Assembly: GCA_037957365.1 (NCBI GenBank)
Contig: JARHVA010002004.1
Span: forward strand, 2,077,501-2,141,500
Reading direction: 5' to 3'
DNA length: 64,000 nt
Source of the DNA: Torreya grandis
Lineage: Eukaryota > Streptophyta > Pinopsida > Cupressales > Taxaceae
Positions 12,275-23,389 of this stretch are shown here, one piece after another. The position numbers were made by a program, and so were the translations under genes. How positions within the stretch are numbered: the first letter of the stretch is position 1; each line of letters starts with the position of its first letter. The notes under the pieces were generated by a model. It was not told where the DNA came from. It ran no database searches and saw only the letters and a list, made by a program, of their open reading frames with translations.

Positions 12275-13340
12275 TTGTTTTTTTTACTTGGCTTTGATGG
12301 TGCATAACTAGTTTTAATAGAAAATAATGAAAGTGTGGGTGGCTTCAAAATCAGCTTTTTTGATATCTAAGCAAGTGCAAATTATATTAATGTAGCTAGA
12401 TCTTTTCAATATGAGGTTGTTGGAACTTAAAAAGACCTATTGGTAAAATATTTTTAAATTCCATAGAAAATATCCTCTCAGTGTTGTATTCATTCATAGG
12501 TGAATTATTGACATTTGGCCAACTAATAAAAGGTGGGTTTCCACTATTTGCATTGTTCACATAGTCTCTTATGTGGTCAACCTCTATTCATGCATTTGGA
12601 AGAGAAGATACAAATGATGTTTCTTGTTGGTGTTTTAGATTTAATGGTGTATCTGTGTCATCTTCAAATTCAACATTGGTATTTCACATATCTTTAGTAT
12701 TCATTAAGATGTGATGAAGAAGTGAGGTGATATCAATAGGCCTTGATGGTAAAGCATCTAGTGCTTTACAGCCAATTTTAATGTCTCCATAGTAGGGATC
12801 CTTTTCCATTTTATATTTTAGAGCTTCACTAACACATGATTTGATTATAAATCAATCATATGGTTTGTTCTTCAATTTAATTCTTCTTAATACTAAGATA
12901 TCAAGGTTGATAGGTTAACATGGCAGACACTTAACAATAGACAATATATCTTGTGGGAAACTAATAGTAGGGCCACTATATTTTTACAACCCACCATGTG
13001 CATGAGTTACCTATATTATTGGATTAACTCTTTCAATGAGTATTTCTTAAACTTAAGTGAGAGCAGATAGAACTTTAGTTTATATTCTTGGGTCCATATT
13101 ATTCATTGCACAGAAGTAATTAATATTTATTTCACTAATTCACCGATAGCAAGTAAAGCTAAAATGATAATTCCTTATTTTAATGCCTAGATATAATTCA
13201 TTACAAATCAAGCATGGATGTATTCAATAAATACTATCTATTCTTTCATGGAATTTCTTTTGAGGTTGTTTAATAGCTTCATCTATAAGTAGTGGGTAGA
13301 TTTTTTTATATGGTATTGAAGCTATTGATGTGCATTTATT
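12275..13340 (-). pseudogene. Helitron helicase-like N-terminal remnant (unit 1)
   Basis: The minus strand carries blocks typical of the N-terminal part of plant Helitron replicase/helicase proteins (the DUF6570 and Helitron_like_N regions). In order they are KKFHERIDSIY (about 13,256), CLICNELYLGI, NNMDPR (about 13,100), EILIERVNPII, THAHGG followed by KYSGPTISFPQDI, EKDPYYGDIKIGCKALDALP, PFISWPNVNNSPMNEYNTE (about 12,535-12,480), LHLLRYQKS and FHYFLLKLVMHHQSQ (about 12,300). Stops and small gaps interrupt it. The Rep HUH motifs and helicase that would follow are absent, because the frame is cut at 12,275 by the element A LTR. No Helitron 5' TC or 3' CTRR hairpin was seen. Confidence 0.72.
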
Positions 13341-13880
13341 TATTCCCTATGTATTGCATCTTTTAAAAGGGCCTTTTTATTTTAGTTTTCACTTCCCATT
13401 AGTATCTACAGTGGTCAGAATAGAAACATTAATGACCAAATTGTTAAAAGCGTTATGTATAGTTAAATGGGTATGTACATGGAGTTGGGGGACAATTCTT
13501 TGGAGATAACCCACAACATGAATTCATTAGTGTTTGAGACATCCGAGCTATAATACATACACATTTTTTATAAAATCAATTCATGCATGTTCTTACAACT
13601 ATAAGGAATGTGTGCACATTACATAAACATAAAGTAAAAAAAACTTGAAACCCCATTTCATTTTGTATCACATTTTCTCCTTCATTTCTTCTTGCATTTG
13701 TGTTTTGCCTTCCCTTTCATGTTTTTATCCTTGGTGTGTAAATCCTTGGTTCTACTCCCATCAATATTATTTATTATTGTTTTTACCCATGCATTCACAA
13801 GATTGACAATATCACCATGAAAAAGATGTATGTTTTGTGAATTAAATCATTTTTGTGCATGTTTTGAATAATTTAATTTG
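13341..13880. other. No gene recognised between Helitron and coding remnants (unit 1)
   Basis: AT-rich sequence. The minus strand has a lysine-rich readable patch near 13,780-13,690 (TKDKNMKGKAKHKCKKK) that could be the basic N-terminus of the Helitron protein, but I cannot confirm it. Otherwise nothing is visible. Confidence 0.3.
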
Positions 13881-13889
13881 TAATTTTTA

Positions 13890-14210
13890 TCTAAAAAGTT
13901 AGCATATTCCACCTAAGCTTCTACCCAACCCTCCTAAAGTTCCACTAGATCCCTAAGGTAGTGAGTAGGATATAACTACACACATAGTGGACAATAAAAT
14001 TGAAATTGAGTAGATAATTAGGAGAGTGAGGATGCCAACTTCCACGAACAGCCATCACACCTATTTGGCCAATACCCTAAAGTTAGTATTAGGTCAAGTT
14101 GACTCTATAATTAGTAAAATTGATAGATTAAGCTCATACACAGATAGTTATAGGGATTAATAGGATAATAAATTGTTATCAAATAAGGTTAAGAAGAAAT
14201 AAATAAAAAA
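13890..14210 (+). pseudogene. Unrecognised proline-rich and coiled coding remnant (unit 1)
   Basis: The plus strand reads a proline-rich stretch, then THIVDNKIEIE, RRVRMPTSTNSHHTYLANTL and GQVDSIISKIDRLSSYTDSY before stops. The same frame is better preserved in unit 2 at about 35,080-35,400, where the proline-rich part is expanded by in-frame repeats. I do not recognise the family. The helical, charged character suggests a coiled segment. It lies on the strand opposite the Helitron remnant and the same strand as the quasi-ORF at 14,392. Confidence 0.35.
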
Positions 14211-14391
14211 ATAGTAAATGTGTGCCTTATTTATCAACCCAAACACCAATCTACCATTTCTTGTAATGACTTAACATTTCCCAATCCATCTATTATAACA
14301 CAATTTGATTAAATCCAATTTTTGGGAGTGACGGTTGATGGTGTTTCACTATCCACCTTGTAATAACCATGAGGTCCCTTTGTAGTTTTTT

Positions 14392-14844
14392 ATGAAAATG
14401 TATTGTGAGTTTGACCTCAATGAAATTCAAAATTATTTTGACTATGGTCAGTTTCAAGGCCAAGGGAAAGCCTTTGTGAAGGATCGACTAGGTACATGTC
14501 ATGCACCTAATTAGCTTGCAATGATACATACCCAAAATCCACTTCATCTATATAAAATCTCTATGGTGATGGAGGTTTTGGATATAGAAAATTTGCATGT
14601 ACATAGCATAATTAATAATATACTCATTCATTATATAAGTAGGCTTTCAAAGAGATGTCCTTAAGATACTCCACCTAGTGGTCATACCCAATCTCACCCA
14701 TGTAGATCTTATGGTGCTATATGTATTGGACCTTCAGATGATGATAGTGGTACATCACTGGGCTTGGAGGATGTGGTCTTGAATGATGAGTTATTATCAC
14801 ACACAATTGGTTTGGATACACTAGGACTCTCTACACACATGTAG
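14392..14844 (+). pseudogene. 150-codon quasi-ORF, unrecognised protein (unit 1)
   Basis: From the ATG at 14,392 one frame runs 150 codons to TAG at 14,842-14,844 with only two internal stops. Readable blocks are YCEFDLNEIQNYFDYGQFQG, GKAFVKDRLGTCHAPN and an acidic C-terminal part, GPSDDDSGTSLGLEDVVLND. The unit 2 counterpart (35,585-36,037) has exactly the same length in codons with more stops. A GTAGGT beside the terminal TAG could be a splice donor, so this may be an exon rather than a full gene. I do not recognise the family; a captured gene fragment or a transposon accessory protein are both possible. Confidence 0.4.
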
Positions 14845-14938
14845 GTCTCTTTTATATAAATTTCATGTTAAATTTTCAATTTATATTTTCAAACTAAAAA
14901 GGTAAAAATTAATTTACAGATTTGACTTGAATATTGTG

Positions 14939-14941
14939 TAT

Positions 14942-14972
<31 letters not shown>

Positions 14973-15019
14973 TTATTATTTTTTTTTTTTGTGTGTGTGT
15001 GTGTGTGCGTGTGCGTGCT
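14939..15019. repeat. Compound microsatellite (TTTA)n-(T)n-(GT)n
   Basis: About ten TTTA units, then an 11-T run and about 14 GT or GC dinucleotides. The same locus in unit 2 (36,127-36,299) is a pure TG/CG tract more than twice as long. Confidence 0.95.
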
Positions 15020-15086
15020 TTGGTTTAGGAGGAGACGTTTACTTCAATGTCATAATTTAAATTTACTAAGCTAGGTACTGGGCCAA

Positions 15087-15850
15087 CCACTTGTCAAATT
15101 CATGCTTCTCATGACCTCATCAAATTTTTTCATATCTTATACAAGATTAAGTTTATTAAAAACTTCTTTAATCAATAAATTGCCCAGGTTATTAGTTACT
15201 AGGTCATTTGTTCAGCTAGTGACTAGGGTGGACACTCATCCATCATTATGAGTCAAGATAGACTCGGGTATTGTGGCTAAAATTTCATCTACATAGGCAC
15301 ACACCATGATATGTATATTCACTTGTGATTTTGAATTGTAATTTAATACTTTTTTTTTAATAATTTTACTATGTACTTGGGTAAATATAACTTATATGAA
15401 TGAATGTATTGTGTATATATGGTTGTCATATGAGATTTGATAGTTTGATTCAGATGACTTGTAGTTCTTCATGTTTCATCATCATTTGACACACTTGTTC
15501 ATGCAGTTGAACTTGGCACTAACCTAGATGAGTGTCAACAAAAAATTGTGAAGGACCATGATATTATAGTAAGTGCATGTTTAAATGATTTTTTATTATA
15601 GTTGAAAATGAGTTTATTAACATAGTTTCATTCACACTTATTAATTTTATAATAATTTTTATGTTTGAACAGGTTCAACTACAAGTGAGCTATGAGTTTA
15701 GTACTTACAATCCAAGGCATTCAAGCTATCTCAATCTTTAAGAAGGGCATCCCAAGGAGAGTCTTCTTCAAGCAAGGAAAAGAGAGGGAGACTATTTGAT
15801 GATGAGGATGTTTTATATGATGTACTTTTTGTATGACTATATGGCAATGT
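15087..15850 (+). pseudogene. Exon-intron-like module c (unit 1, middle copy)
   Basis: This module also occurs at 19,580-20,413 and 37,984-38,780. It has a clean intron-like segment, 15,569-15,672 (104 bp), beginning GTAAGT and ending TTTGAACAG. The preceding exon-like part reads VELGTNLDECQQKIVKDHDI. The following part reads YEFSTYNPRHSSY and, in a shifted frame, SQGESSSSKEKRGRLFDDED before TGA at 15,834. A further upstream intron is apparent in the 19.8-kb copy only; here its acceptor has mutated. Family not recognised. Frame shifts between pieces show decay. The left boundary at 15,087-15,091 (CCACT) is where 1.6 kb found in unit 2 is missing. Confidence 0.45.
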
Positions 15851-16200
15851 ATTCATTTTTGGCATTATACATGCATATATGATGTAGTCCCCTGATATTA
15901 CATATAATGTTGTTAGACAAGATGTAATTTTGTGTATGCCTATATGGAAATGCATGTATTATTGACATTGTATTCCTATATATGGATTTTTTATATGGCA
16001 TTCTTTATTTTCTACATGAATATTTGATAAAACCAATGACACAAATCTTATTTAAATCACTTCTGTTTAGATTATTCTGAATGCTTGAATTTACTTTTAA
16101 AAACTCTAAATAATTTTTTTGACAACTTTACAAAATTAATTACAAAGGTTTTGGTCTAAAAAACACCTTAATTCAAAATCATGGGAATCTCATACTTTCC
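15851..16200. other. No feature recognised
   Basis: AT-rich stretch joining module c to the integrase fragment. It is conserved in unit 2 (38,790-39,120), but nothing coding is visible. Confidence 0.3.
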
Positions 16201-16640
16201 CTAGCTCAAGAGCTTAAACCTATAATGAACCCATGTCCTTTTTTAATATGGTGATTACATCTTATTGGGAAAATTGATCCTACTCTTTAGATCGACACAA
16301 TTTCATTATTATAACCACATAGTATTTTACTAAATGGGTAGAAGCTATGCCACTCATATACACAATAGGCCTTCAGATATCTAAGTTCACTTTAAATCAA
16401 ATCATTTTCCACTTTAGAATCCCATCCAAAATAATATCAAATAATTTAAAATCATTTACAAATGAATAACTGGAAGACTTGTGCAATCAATATCATATTG
16501 AGTAACATTCCTTCACACACTATTACCCTAACGCAATGGCCAAGTGGAAGCAACAATAAAAATTCTTACAAAAATATTTAAGAAGATTTTTAATGATGTT
16601 GAAAGAAACTGACATCTACAACTATATTATTCCCATGCAT
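16200..16640 (+). pseudogene. Orphan Ty3/gypsy integrase core fragment (unit 1)
   Basis: The plus strand reads LIGKIDPT, the block around TKWVEAMPL (about 16,336), LQISKFTL, RIPSKIISDN (about 16,424), LEDLCNQYHIE and HYYPN, with a shifted frame giving GQVEA (about 16,540). These are the D, D and E blocks of a gypsy-type integrase core; all three acidic positions are still recognisable despite stops and a frameshift. No RT or LTR on this strand adjoins it, so it is a stray piece of a plus-strand element. It could derive from the autonomous relative of element A, but that is a guess. Confidence 0.65.
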
Positions 16641-18578
16641 CACTACTTCACAATCCATCATTCTTTCTCATCTCTCATCATTCCCATCTTCCCATCTAGT
16701 TCTCTCACCTTCCATATGACCCTAATCTTTATGGTGGTTGTAAGATATATGATTTGACAATAAGGAGATATGAGTCTCAAAATGGGTCAGATTATTGCTG
16801 AAAGTATAGAGGTGATAAGTATTAAAGAGTAATATAGAACATATAATCCACTCTAGAAATAATATTTCCTTCTAAAATCTAAATCCAAATAAAGCTGAAT
16901 TCTTCCAGATGACTCTTCTCTGTATCATCCTTAATGGCACCAAACCATACTTATCACCATTCATTACCCTAATCATATAACGTCCTACACCCAATAAATT
17001 CATTATTAAATAAGTGTCCTTAATTATTCCTCCTCAAATATGTATAATACATTTTGTACAGAATTGTAAACAAGATCCTAATTTTTTAACTAGTTCCTGG
17101 GATTATAATCATATCCGGTTTTATCATGTCTTAATTGTTGCCAGATTATTGTTCCATATTATCCTTTGTCAATATTTTAGGATACTTTGTAAATTTTCCA
17201 TTTTGGTCAAATACCCTCTTATCCTTATAATGTGTAGTCTTGTCTATATTTGTTAAACCATGTTCCTTGAACATATTGTTATCATTTTTCTTTTAAATAA
17301 TTTGTTGTCCATTTCACACTTTTATACATAGTATTTAAATCTTAATTAGGTCACAAGTCCATTTTAATTTAGTTAACTTTTCAAATACTTTATACATCCT
17401 TTTAAATTATGTTTTTAGGACTTTTTATTACATCATCTTGTTAATTAATAAATTTAGTCTACTATCCATATGTAAATCTTTTTAGTATGTCATAATTAAG
17501 TTTTGTTATTAATAGTTATGTTGTGTAAATAATTATTGTAAGCTTTTATGTTGTTGTAATCCTTTGTAATCAGTTTATATGTAAATGTGTGAATCATCTT
17601 TTTAAGTATTATATTTTGTAAATTTTTGGTTATAAACTGGTAATGAGGATGGCAATGACTAACTACCCATTATGAAATTGGGAATCTCATTAACAAAGTT
17701 CCCTCTTAAAGTCCCCATGCACTATAAGTCAATGTGACCTTGACTATCCAAATGTTGTAGGTATATTCTTAAGTAAGTGCAATAGGAAAACTAGATTACC
17801 AACATTTCAAGTGGATTTGAGACACCCCACAACCTATATTTCCTAATCATTAAACTATCCCTTTCGACCACACTAACCTACTAACTAATCCATCCACCTC
17901 CTTTGTGCAGGAGGGTTTACCCATTATCAATTTATGAGACATATTATTAATTCACTAAAGGACCACTTATTTAAATATTAGCACATGTCTCAAGTTATAA
18001 CATATTCCATTTCATTATAAAACCACATTATATTATTTTCTCTATTTCATACAACATAACAATTAAAACTTAACATGACATCATCTATCTAAAAACCATG
18101 TCATCTACATCATCATATTCATGATATTAAAAGACATCAACATCATCATATACATTAAATTAAAGAACAAACATAAAATAAATAATCATACATCATTTTT
18201 ATACATGTAAATAAATCCTAACATCCACGACACATCTAAATCTAATCAGTTCTTGCTTATGATCAATCAAAACCAGTATCTAATCTAACAAATACATCAT
18301 ATCATATAAGCAAAATATATATAAATATGTGATATACCACAATAAACCTCATCATAATCACATAAATGTCCATGAGTCCTATAAAAATATATACAATATA
18401 AGAATCATGGACATCCATGTGGTAAGTATGAAATACATGTCCAAAATAAAATAAATGTCTTATCAGAACAAGAGCATGATAGTCCTTATGGTCTCTTAGT
18501 AGATTGATGTACAAAATGAGAAGTGTTGGCCATATAAGATGGAGATAGTTGATTTTCTAGCACCACACCCTTATAAAG
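16641..18578. other. AT-rich non-coding end of unit 1
   Basis: There is no recognisable gene. The stretch is conserved at roughly 95% by eye with unit 2 (39,520-41,470), which shows it was part of the duplicated segment. Similarity between units ends after TTATAAAG at 18,571-18,578 (41,463-41,470 in unit 2). Confidence 0.6.
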
Positions 18579-18579
18579 C

Positions 18580-20413
18580 CCAAAATTTCAAAAAAAAATC
18601 AACTTAGACACTATAGCTCATAAGACTATCCTCAATTATACCAAGACACTACCTTAAGACAATTATGATAATGACCTTAATCAGGTCAAAATTGGAAATA
18701 CACCTCATAAAATCTATAAAAGCATCCATACTAGTGTATATAAGTGATTCAAGGATGTTTCAACACCTAACTTGCATTCAATGACTCAATTTCATAAAAT
18801 TCACTCATAAATCCTCCCTCGCTATCTTAGAGATACAAAGTTGTAGGTTTACATGAAACTTATATTTTAATAAATTTGATTGTAAGGATTTATTATATCT
18901 AAACCTTTGGAATCATCTTCTAGGCTTGTTTGCCTAACTATTCCCAATTTTTTGTGAAATTGGAGGGCTTCAAATAGAAGTTATAGTCCTCTAATGATGC
19001 AAATTTGGTCTCTTATACTTTTTTCCTTCATCTTGTACATCCCTAAAATGATAGATTAGAACAATCATGATGTTGAATTCTTATAAAATTTTAAGATGTG
19101 TTAATTTAGGTACTTATTCTTCTAACAGACCTATCTCAAATTAGAAAAACTAATCTTTGAAGACTTATCAAGTAATTTAAGACCTTTAAATGATTAAGAA
19201 AGATAGATATGATCTTAAATAAACTTGGGAGACTCTTATCAAAGTATTAAACCTTTTAGAACCTATTAGACACATTAATTATTACAATTTAAGAAAATAT
19301 TCACTTGAATAAATTTGAAAATTCTAATAAAAATCATTGGAGGGAAAACACTCTAAGACCTATAAATTACTTAAGACACACTAAATAGCTCATTCAAGGC
19401 TTATTGACACTTACAAACCCTTACAAGATTAACTATAGGACCATATATACAAGTTTGTAGTATGATCCTACATCAAGAGGTGTAGGAAATTCTTCATTGC
19501 CTTGGATGTCTTGTCATTTTCCCTGAAGAAACTGACATTTATTGCCTTCAGTGTGGTGTTATAAGTCACATTACACATAAACACTTGTCACATCCATGCT
19601 TCATGTGACCCCATTATATATTTTCATATCTTCTACAAGAATAAGTTTATTATAAACTTGTTTAATTAATAAATTGCCCAAGTTATTAATTATTAGGTCA
19701 TTTGTTCAACTAATTACTAAGGTGGAAAATCATCCATCATTATGATTCAAGATAGACTCAAACATTGATACTACAATTTTATCTGCATAAGCACACATCG
19801 AGGTATGTATATGCACTTGTAATTTAATACTTTTATTCTAATAATTTTACTATATACTTGGGTAAATATAACTTATATGTATGAATGTAGTGTGTATGCA
19901 GGGTTATCATATGACATTAGATAGTCTGATTCAGATGACCACTACATTAGCTCCTCATGTTTCATCATCATTTGACACACTTGTTCATGTAGCCAAACTT
20001 GGCACTGACCTAGTCGAGTGTGAATAAGAAATTGAGAAGGCCGATGATATTATAGTAAGTGCATGTTGAAATGATTTTTTTATTATAGTTTAAAATAAGT
20101 TTCTTAACATGGTTTCATGTATATTTGTTAATTGTATATTAATTTTTATATTTGAATAGGTTAGCTACAAGTCAAATATGAGTGTAGTACCTATAATCAA
20201 ACCTCAGAGTAATCCATGGAATATCTGATATCTCCATCTAAAAGCAAGGCATTGTAAGGAGAGTCTTCTTTAAGGAAGGAAAATAGAGGGAGACTATTTT
20301 ATGATTAGGAAGTTTTAGCTGATGTACTTTTTGTACACCTATATGACAAGGTGCATATTTTTGGCATTGTTCATGCATATATTATATATTCACCCAACAT
20401 TAGATATCTTGTT
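18580..20413 (+). repeat. Module b-c, second copy, preceding element A of unit 2
   Basis: This segment of about 1.8 kb aligns with 36,981-38,780 of unit 2, and its second half with 15,087-15,850. Two intron-like segments are readable: 19,803-19,901 (99 bp, GTATGT to TGCAG) and 20,055-20,159 (105 bp, GTAAGT to GAATAG). The exon-like part between them reads GYHMTLDSLIQMTTTLAPHV and SSSFDTLVHVAKLGTDLVEC. Near 19,530-19,590 a YCLQCGVISHITHKH block looks like a damaged zinc knuckle. The family is not recognised. Similarity to module c ends at GTTGTTA, exactly where the element A LTR starts. Confidence 0.5.
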
Positions 20414-21296
20414 GTTACTTGAGTGTGGCTAATGACACCCAATCCATAGGTCCTCCTAGTTGCTTGAAAAATCCACATAGGCTTTTTTCACTAATTCCCA
20501 GTCATACACAGCCTTTCAAACATAACCCTTACAGAATTCGGTAGCTCTTTCAAGCATAGATACATCCCCCCATGTCTCATTCCCTTTGGATAATAATACC
20601 TAACTTGAATAGGAGCACTAAAACCTAGGGTGTCTTATTTATGGAGCTATTGTCCAAGTTCAAATTTTATTCAAATGGTCATTTTCCCTTGCATCCATAT
20701 CGTAATTCATGTCAGTCTAATGCGAATTCATTTAACCCACTATCATTAAATATCGTATAAAAGGCCATTAAAATTCCATTTAGAAGGGTTGACATTCTTT
20801 TACAAGAGAGGATCAAGAATACAAGTTAGTAAACATAAGCACATTTCCCTATTCTCTGCATACAACCTTCTACTAATATTCCAAGCCTATTCAAACCCTT
20901 GCACCAGTCCCTAGCCATCTAAAGTACACCTAGTTTTACATCTACTTAAATTTTCATACAAATTTTCACCAAGAACTTCAATGGGAGAACTAAATTAGCT
21001 TGATCCCTCCTCAGAGTATTGGTATGTAGGCAACATGCCCACAGACAGGGTATAAAGTGCATCTAGTGCATCCTTTACACACTAACCCCTTCTCTATCTT
21101 TCCCAAATTGTTGTTCAAGTTCAAACATAAAGATATCCTAGCGTATTTAAATATTAAAATAGATGCATAGAAACCTCCATATACTTTTGGGATTCAATAT
21201 TTCACTAATAGGGTAACATAGACCTTTCAAGCAGAACTTATAAAACATACATCACATAGACAATAACATAAAAAAGGATTGCAATGCTGAAAAATA
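20414..21296 (+). repeat. Element A 5' LTR (unit 2)
   Basis: This complete LTR has a TATA box TATAAAAGG at 20,756-20,764. It is clearly more diverged from the LTRs at 11,395 and 32,508 than those are from each other, as expected if those two are copies of one 3' LTR made by the duplication. Confidence 0.75.
20756..20764 (+). promoter_or_regulatory. TATA box in element A 5' LTR (unit 2)
   Basis: TATAAAAGG about 343 bases into the LTR, the best TATA match among the three LTR copies. It is the expected U3 promoter of element A. Confidence 0.6.
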
Positions 21297-22815
21297 GGTT
21301 GCCCTACTTTTGACACTCCTATCTAATTAGAAAACAAAGTTCAATAATTTGTTTCTGATACTCTCCCAAACTTATACCTGAATTCTCAGATCCTATCTCA
21401 TACATGATAGCTTAAAATAAACTAAGTCTTATTTTATCTTACTTATTACTATTTTTAGAAAAGGAAAAAATATAATCTATTTACATAAATTAGTGGTTTA
21501 ATTATTTCAAAATATTTATTGATTTACTTTCATATAGACCTATTTATTAGTTATGATTAGAAACCCATTATTCTAAAAAATAACAAAACATTTGGTGAAC
21601 CCAACTTACTTCAAATTTTACACAAAAACCCTAGAAAGCATAGGGTAAATTAAATCTAATTTTTTGTCATAATTTCTTGATTTTTCCTATATTTAAAAGC
21701 AAAAAAAATACAAATTAGTTAAAAAAATATCATATATTTTATAAAAATTTTGGTTTTCACATACTAGGTCCTTTTTGCATACAAAAACATTTCAAACACT
21801 AGGAAAAATATATTGCTAATTTTAGAAATATTTTCTAATTTTTCCTAACTTTTTCAAGAAAAATTATATGAATTTTCTATAAATTCATATCTAAAATTAT
21901 CATACTAATTTAAAAAATTCATTCAATAATCTTTAATTGCATGTACTATCTCCTATTTTGCTTCTTGCGGTATCACCTTACATCCATAATTAAATTCCTA
22001 AAATGCTGTTCATTTATTAACAAACTTTTCTTACATTTATTGGAACTAATAAGGAAAAAAAATTGGGCCCTATCATGTACTTGAATGATGAAGTCTATCA
22101 TATTTTATTACAAAGCTTCATTCTTTGCATTTCATGCTTATTTTTCATTATATGAGATGATGTTAAGAAAGATATTTTTAAACATGTTAAAACATCTTTT
22201 CCATCACCTCCCTTGGAGCCTCTACCCCATGTAGAGTCATGTTGTATTCTCCATTTTTCTCTTCCCTAGGTCACTGCCCATCACCAAAGATCCAAGTTGA
22301 CACCCTTTGTCCCTCCACCACCTCGACCCAATGATTATCTTCACTCTCCTCCCATAACTACTACAAATCATATATGAATAGTAGATAATATGGTTAGAGA
22401 TATTAATCAATATTTTATTATGCCTCCTCCACTTACCTAGGAGCCTCATCACCCTGCTATTCCAACCCATCCCAAGCCCAACCCACATGCATAGGTATAT
22501 TTTCACAAGGAATATGATATTGTTGATTAGTTGAGAAATACTCCAGCTAAAATTTCCATTTGAGAAATGCTCCAAAAAACTAATGTATTCAAGGACATTA
22601 TTTATCATGCACTCACTCAGAATTCAATGCCTATTTATTTATAACCTTATTATTTTTCATCTATGGTCAACACTTTAAAAACTCTAGAAGATGTAACTTC
22701 TTTTTATAATGAGGACATGCCTTCTCAGATAGTTATTGATCAAAATTTACCACTATCCATACAAATACAAGTCAAAAACAATGCAGTCAAGATAGTTCTT
22801 GTTGATAGTGGTTCT
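21297..22815 (+). pseudogene. Element A: gag/protease remnant (5' part, unit 2)
   Basis: Unit 2 equivalent of 136-1,654. The leader to about 22,080 is non-coding. The plus strand then carries degenerate pre-protease sequence and ends ILVDSGS, with DSGS at 22,804-22,815. Element N follows immediately. An open minus-strand frame at 22,608-22,237 is antisense to this region and has no support as a gene. Confidence 0.65.
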
Positions 22816-23351
22816 TGATCCAAAACTCAAATGTTTTTATTTATAGATATTTAAAGAACATGAAAATAATATAGTAACAATGAATTATCTGAGAAGATAT
22901 GTTTTATTACTAAAGATCGCAATACAACTATATGCTTATATCTGGGAAGAGATGTCTGATTTCCATTTCAAGTTACATCTTCATTTATACACATTTTTAT
23001 AGTAGGATGAGGATTTTTAGGGTCACCAATACCAAGGGAGATTAAATGGTTTGAATTCCCTGATTTAAAACAATACAACAATTGAGGAATTACTATGTTT
23101 AAAAACTTACTATTTTTATACTGCACTACTAAAATTGAAATTTGGTACACCTACATTGGGTTTTTAGAGGTAAAAAACTAATGAGTTGAGCTCATGACAT
23201 CTCACCACATTCTCATCATTATTATCTTTCCAATGGTTCAAATGGAGAGTCAATTGGAGCTATGGTGCAAAAGTTATGGCTCCTAGAAGTTCCATCATCA
23301 AATGGGGTAGAACCATCACCTGAATTATCACCAAAATTGTTGCCTAGATCA
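22816..23351 (-). repeat. Left-hand (3') LTR of element N, copy 2
   Basis: This 536-bp LTR keeps both canonical ends, TGATCC and GATCA. A minus-strand purine-rich tract AAGGATGAAGGAA directly adjoins its inner edge (about 23,352-23,364), a plausible polypurine tract. Confidence 0.85.
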
Positions 23352-23389
23352 TTCCTTCATCCTTGAGAAGGAATGGCCCCCATTGATTT

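Noticed and set aside
12275..20408. Complete Helitron with 5' TC and 3' hairpin-CTRR ends
   Set aside because: No convincing hairpin plus CTRR end or A-T insertion site was found. Only the protein remnant is supported.
22237..22608. 123-codon minus-strand open frame, with an 89-codon counterpart at 1,076-1,345
   Set aside because: It is antisense to the degenerate gag/protease region of element A. No protein motif is present, and similarity between units is explained by the duplication.
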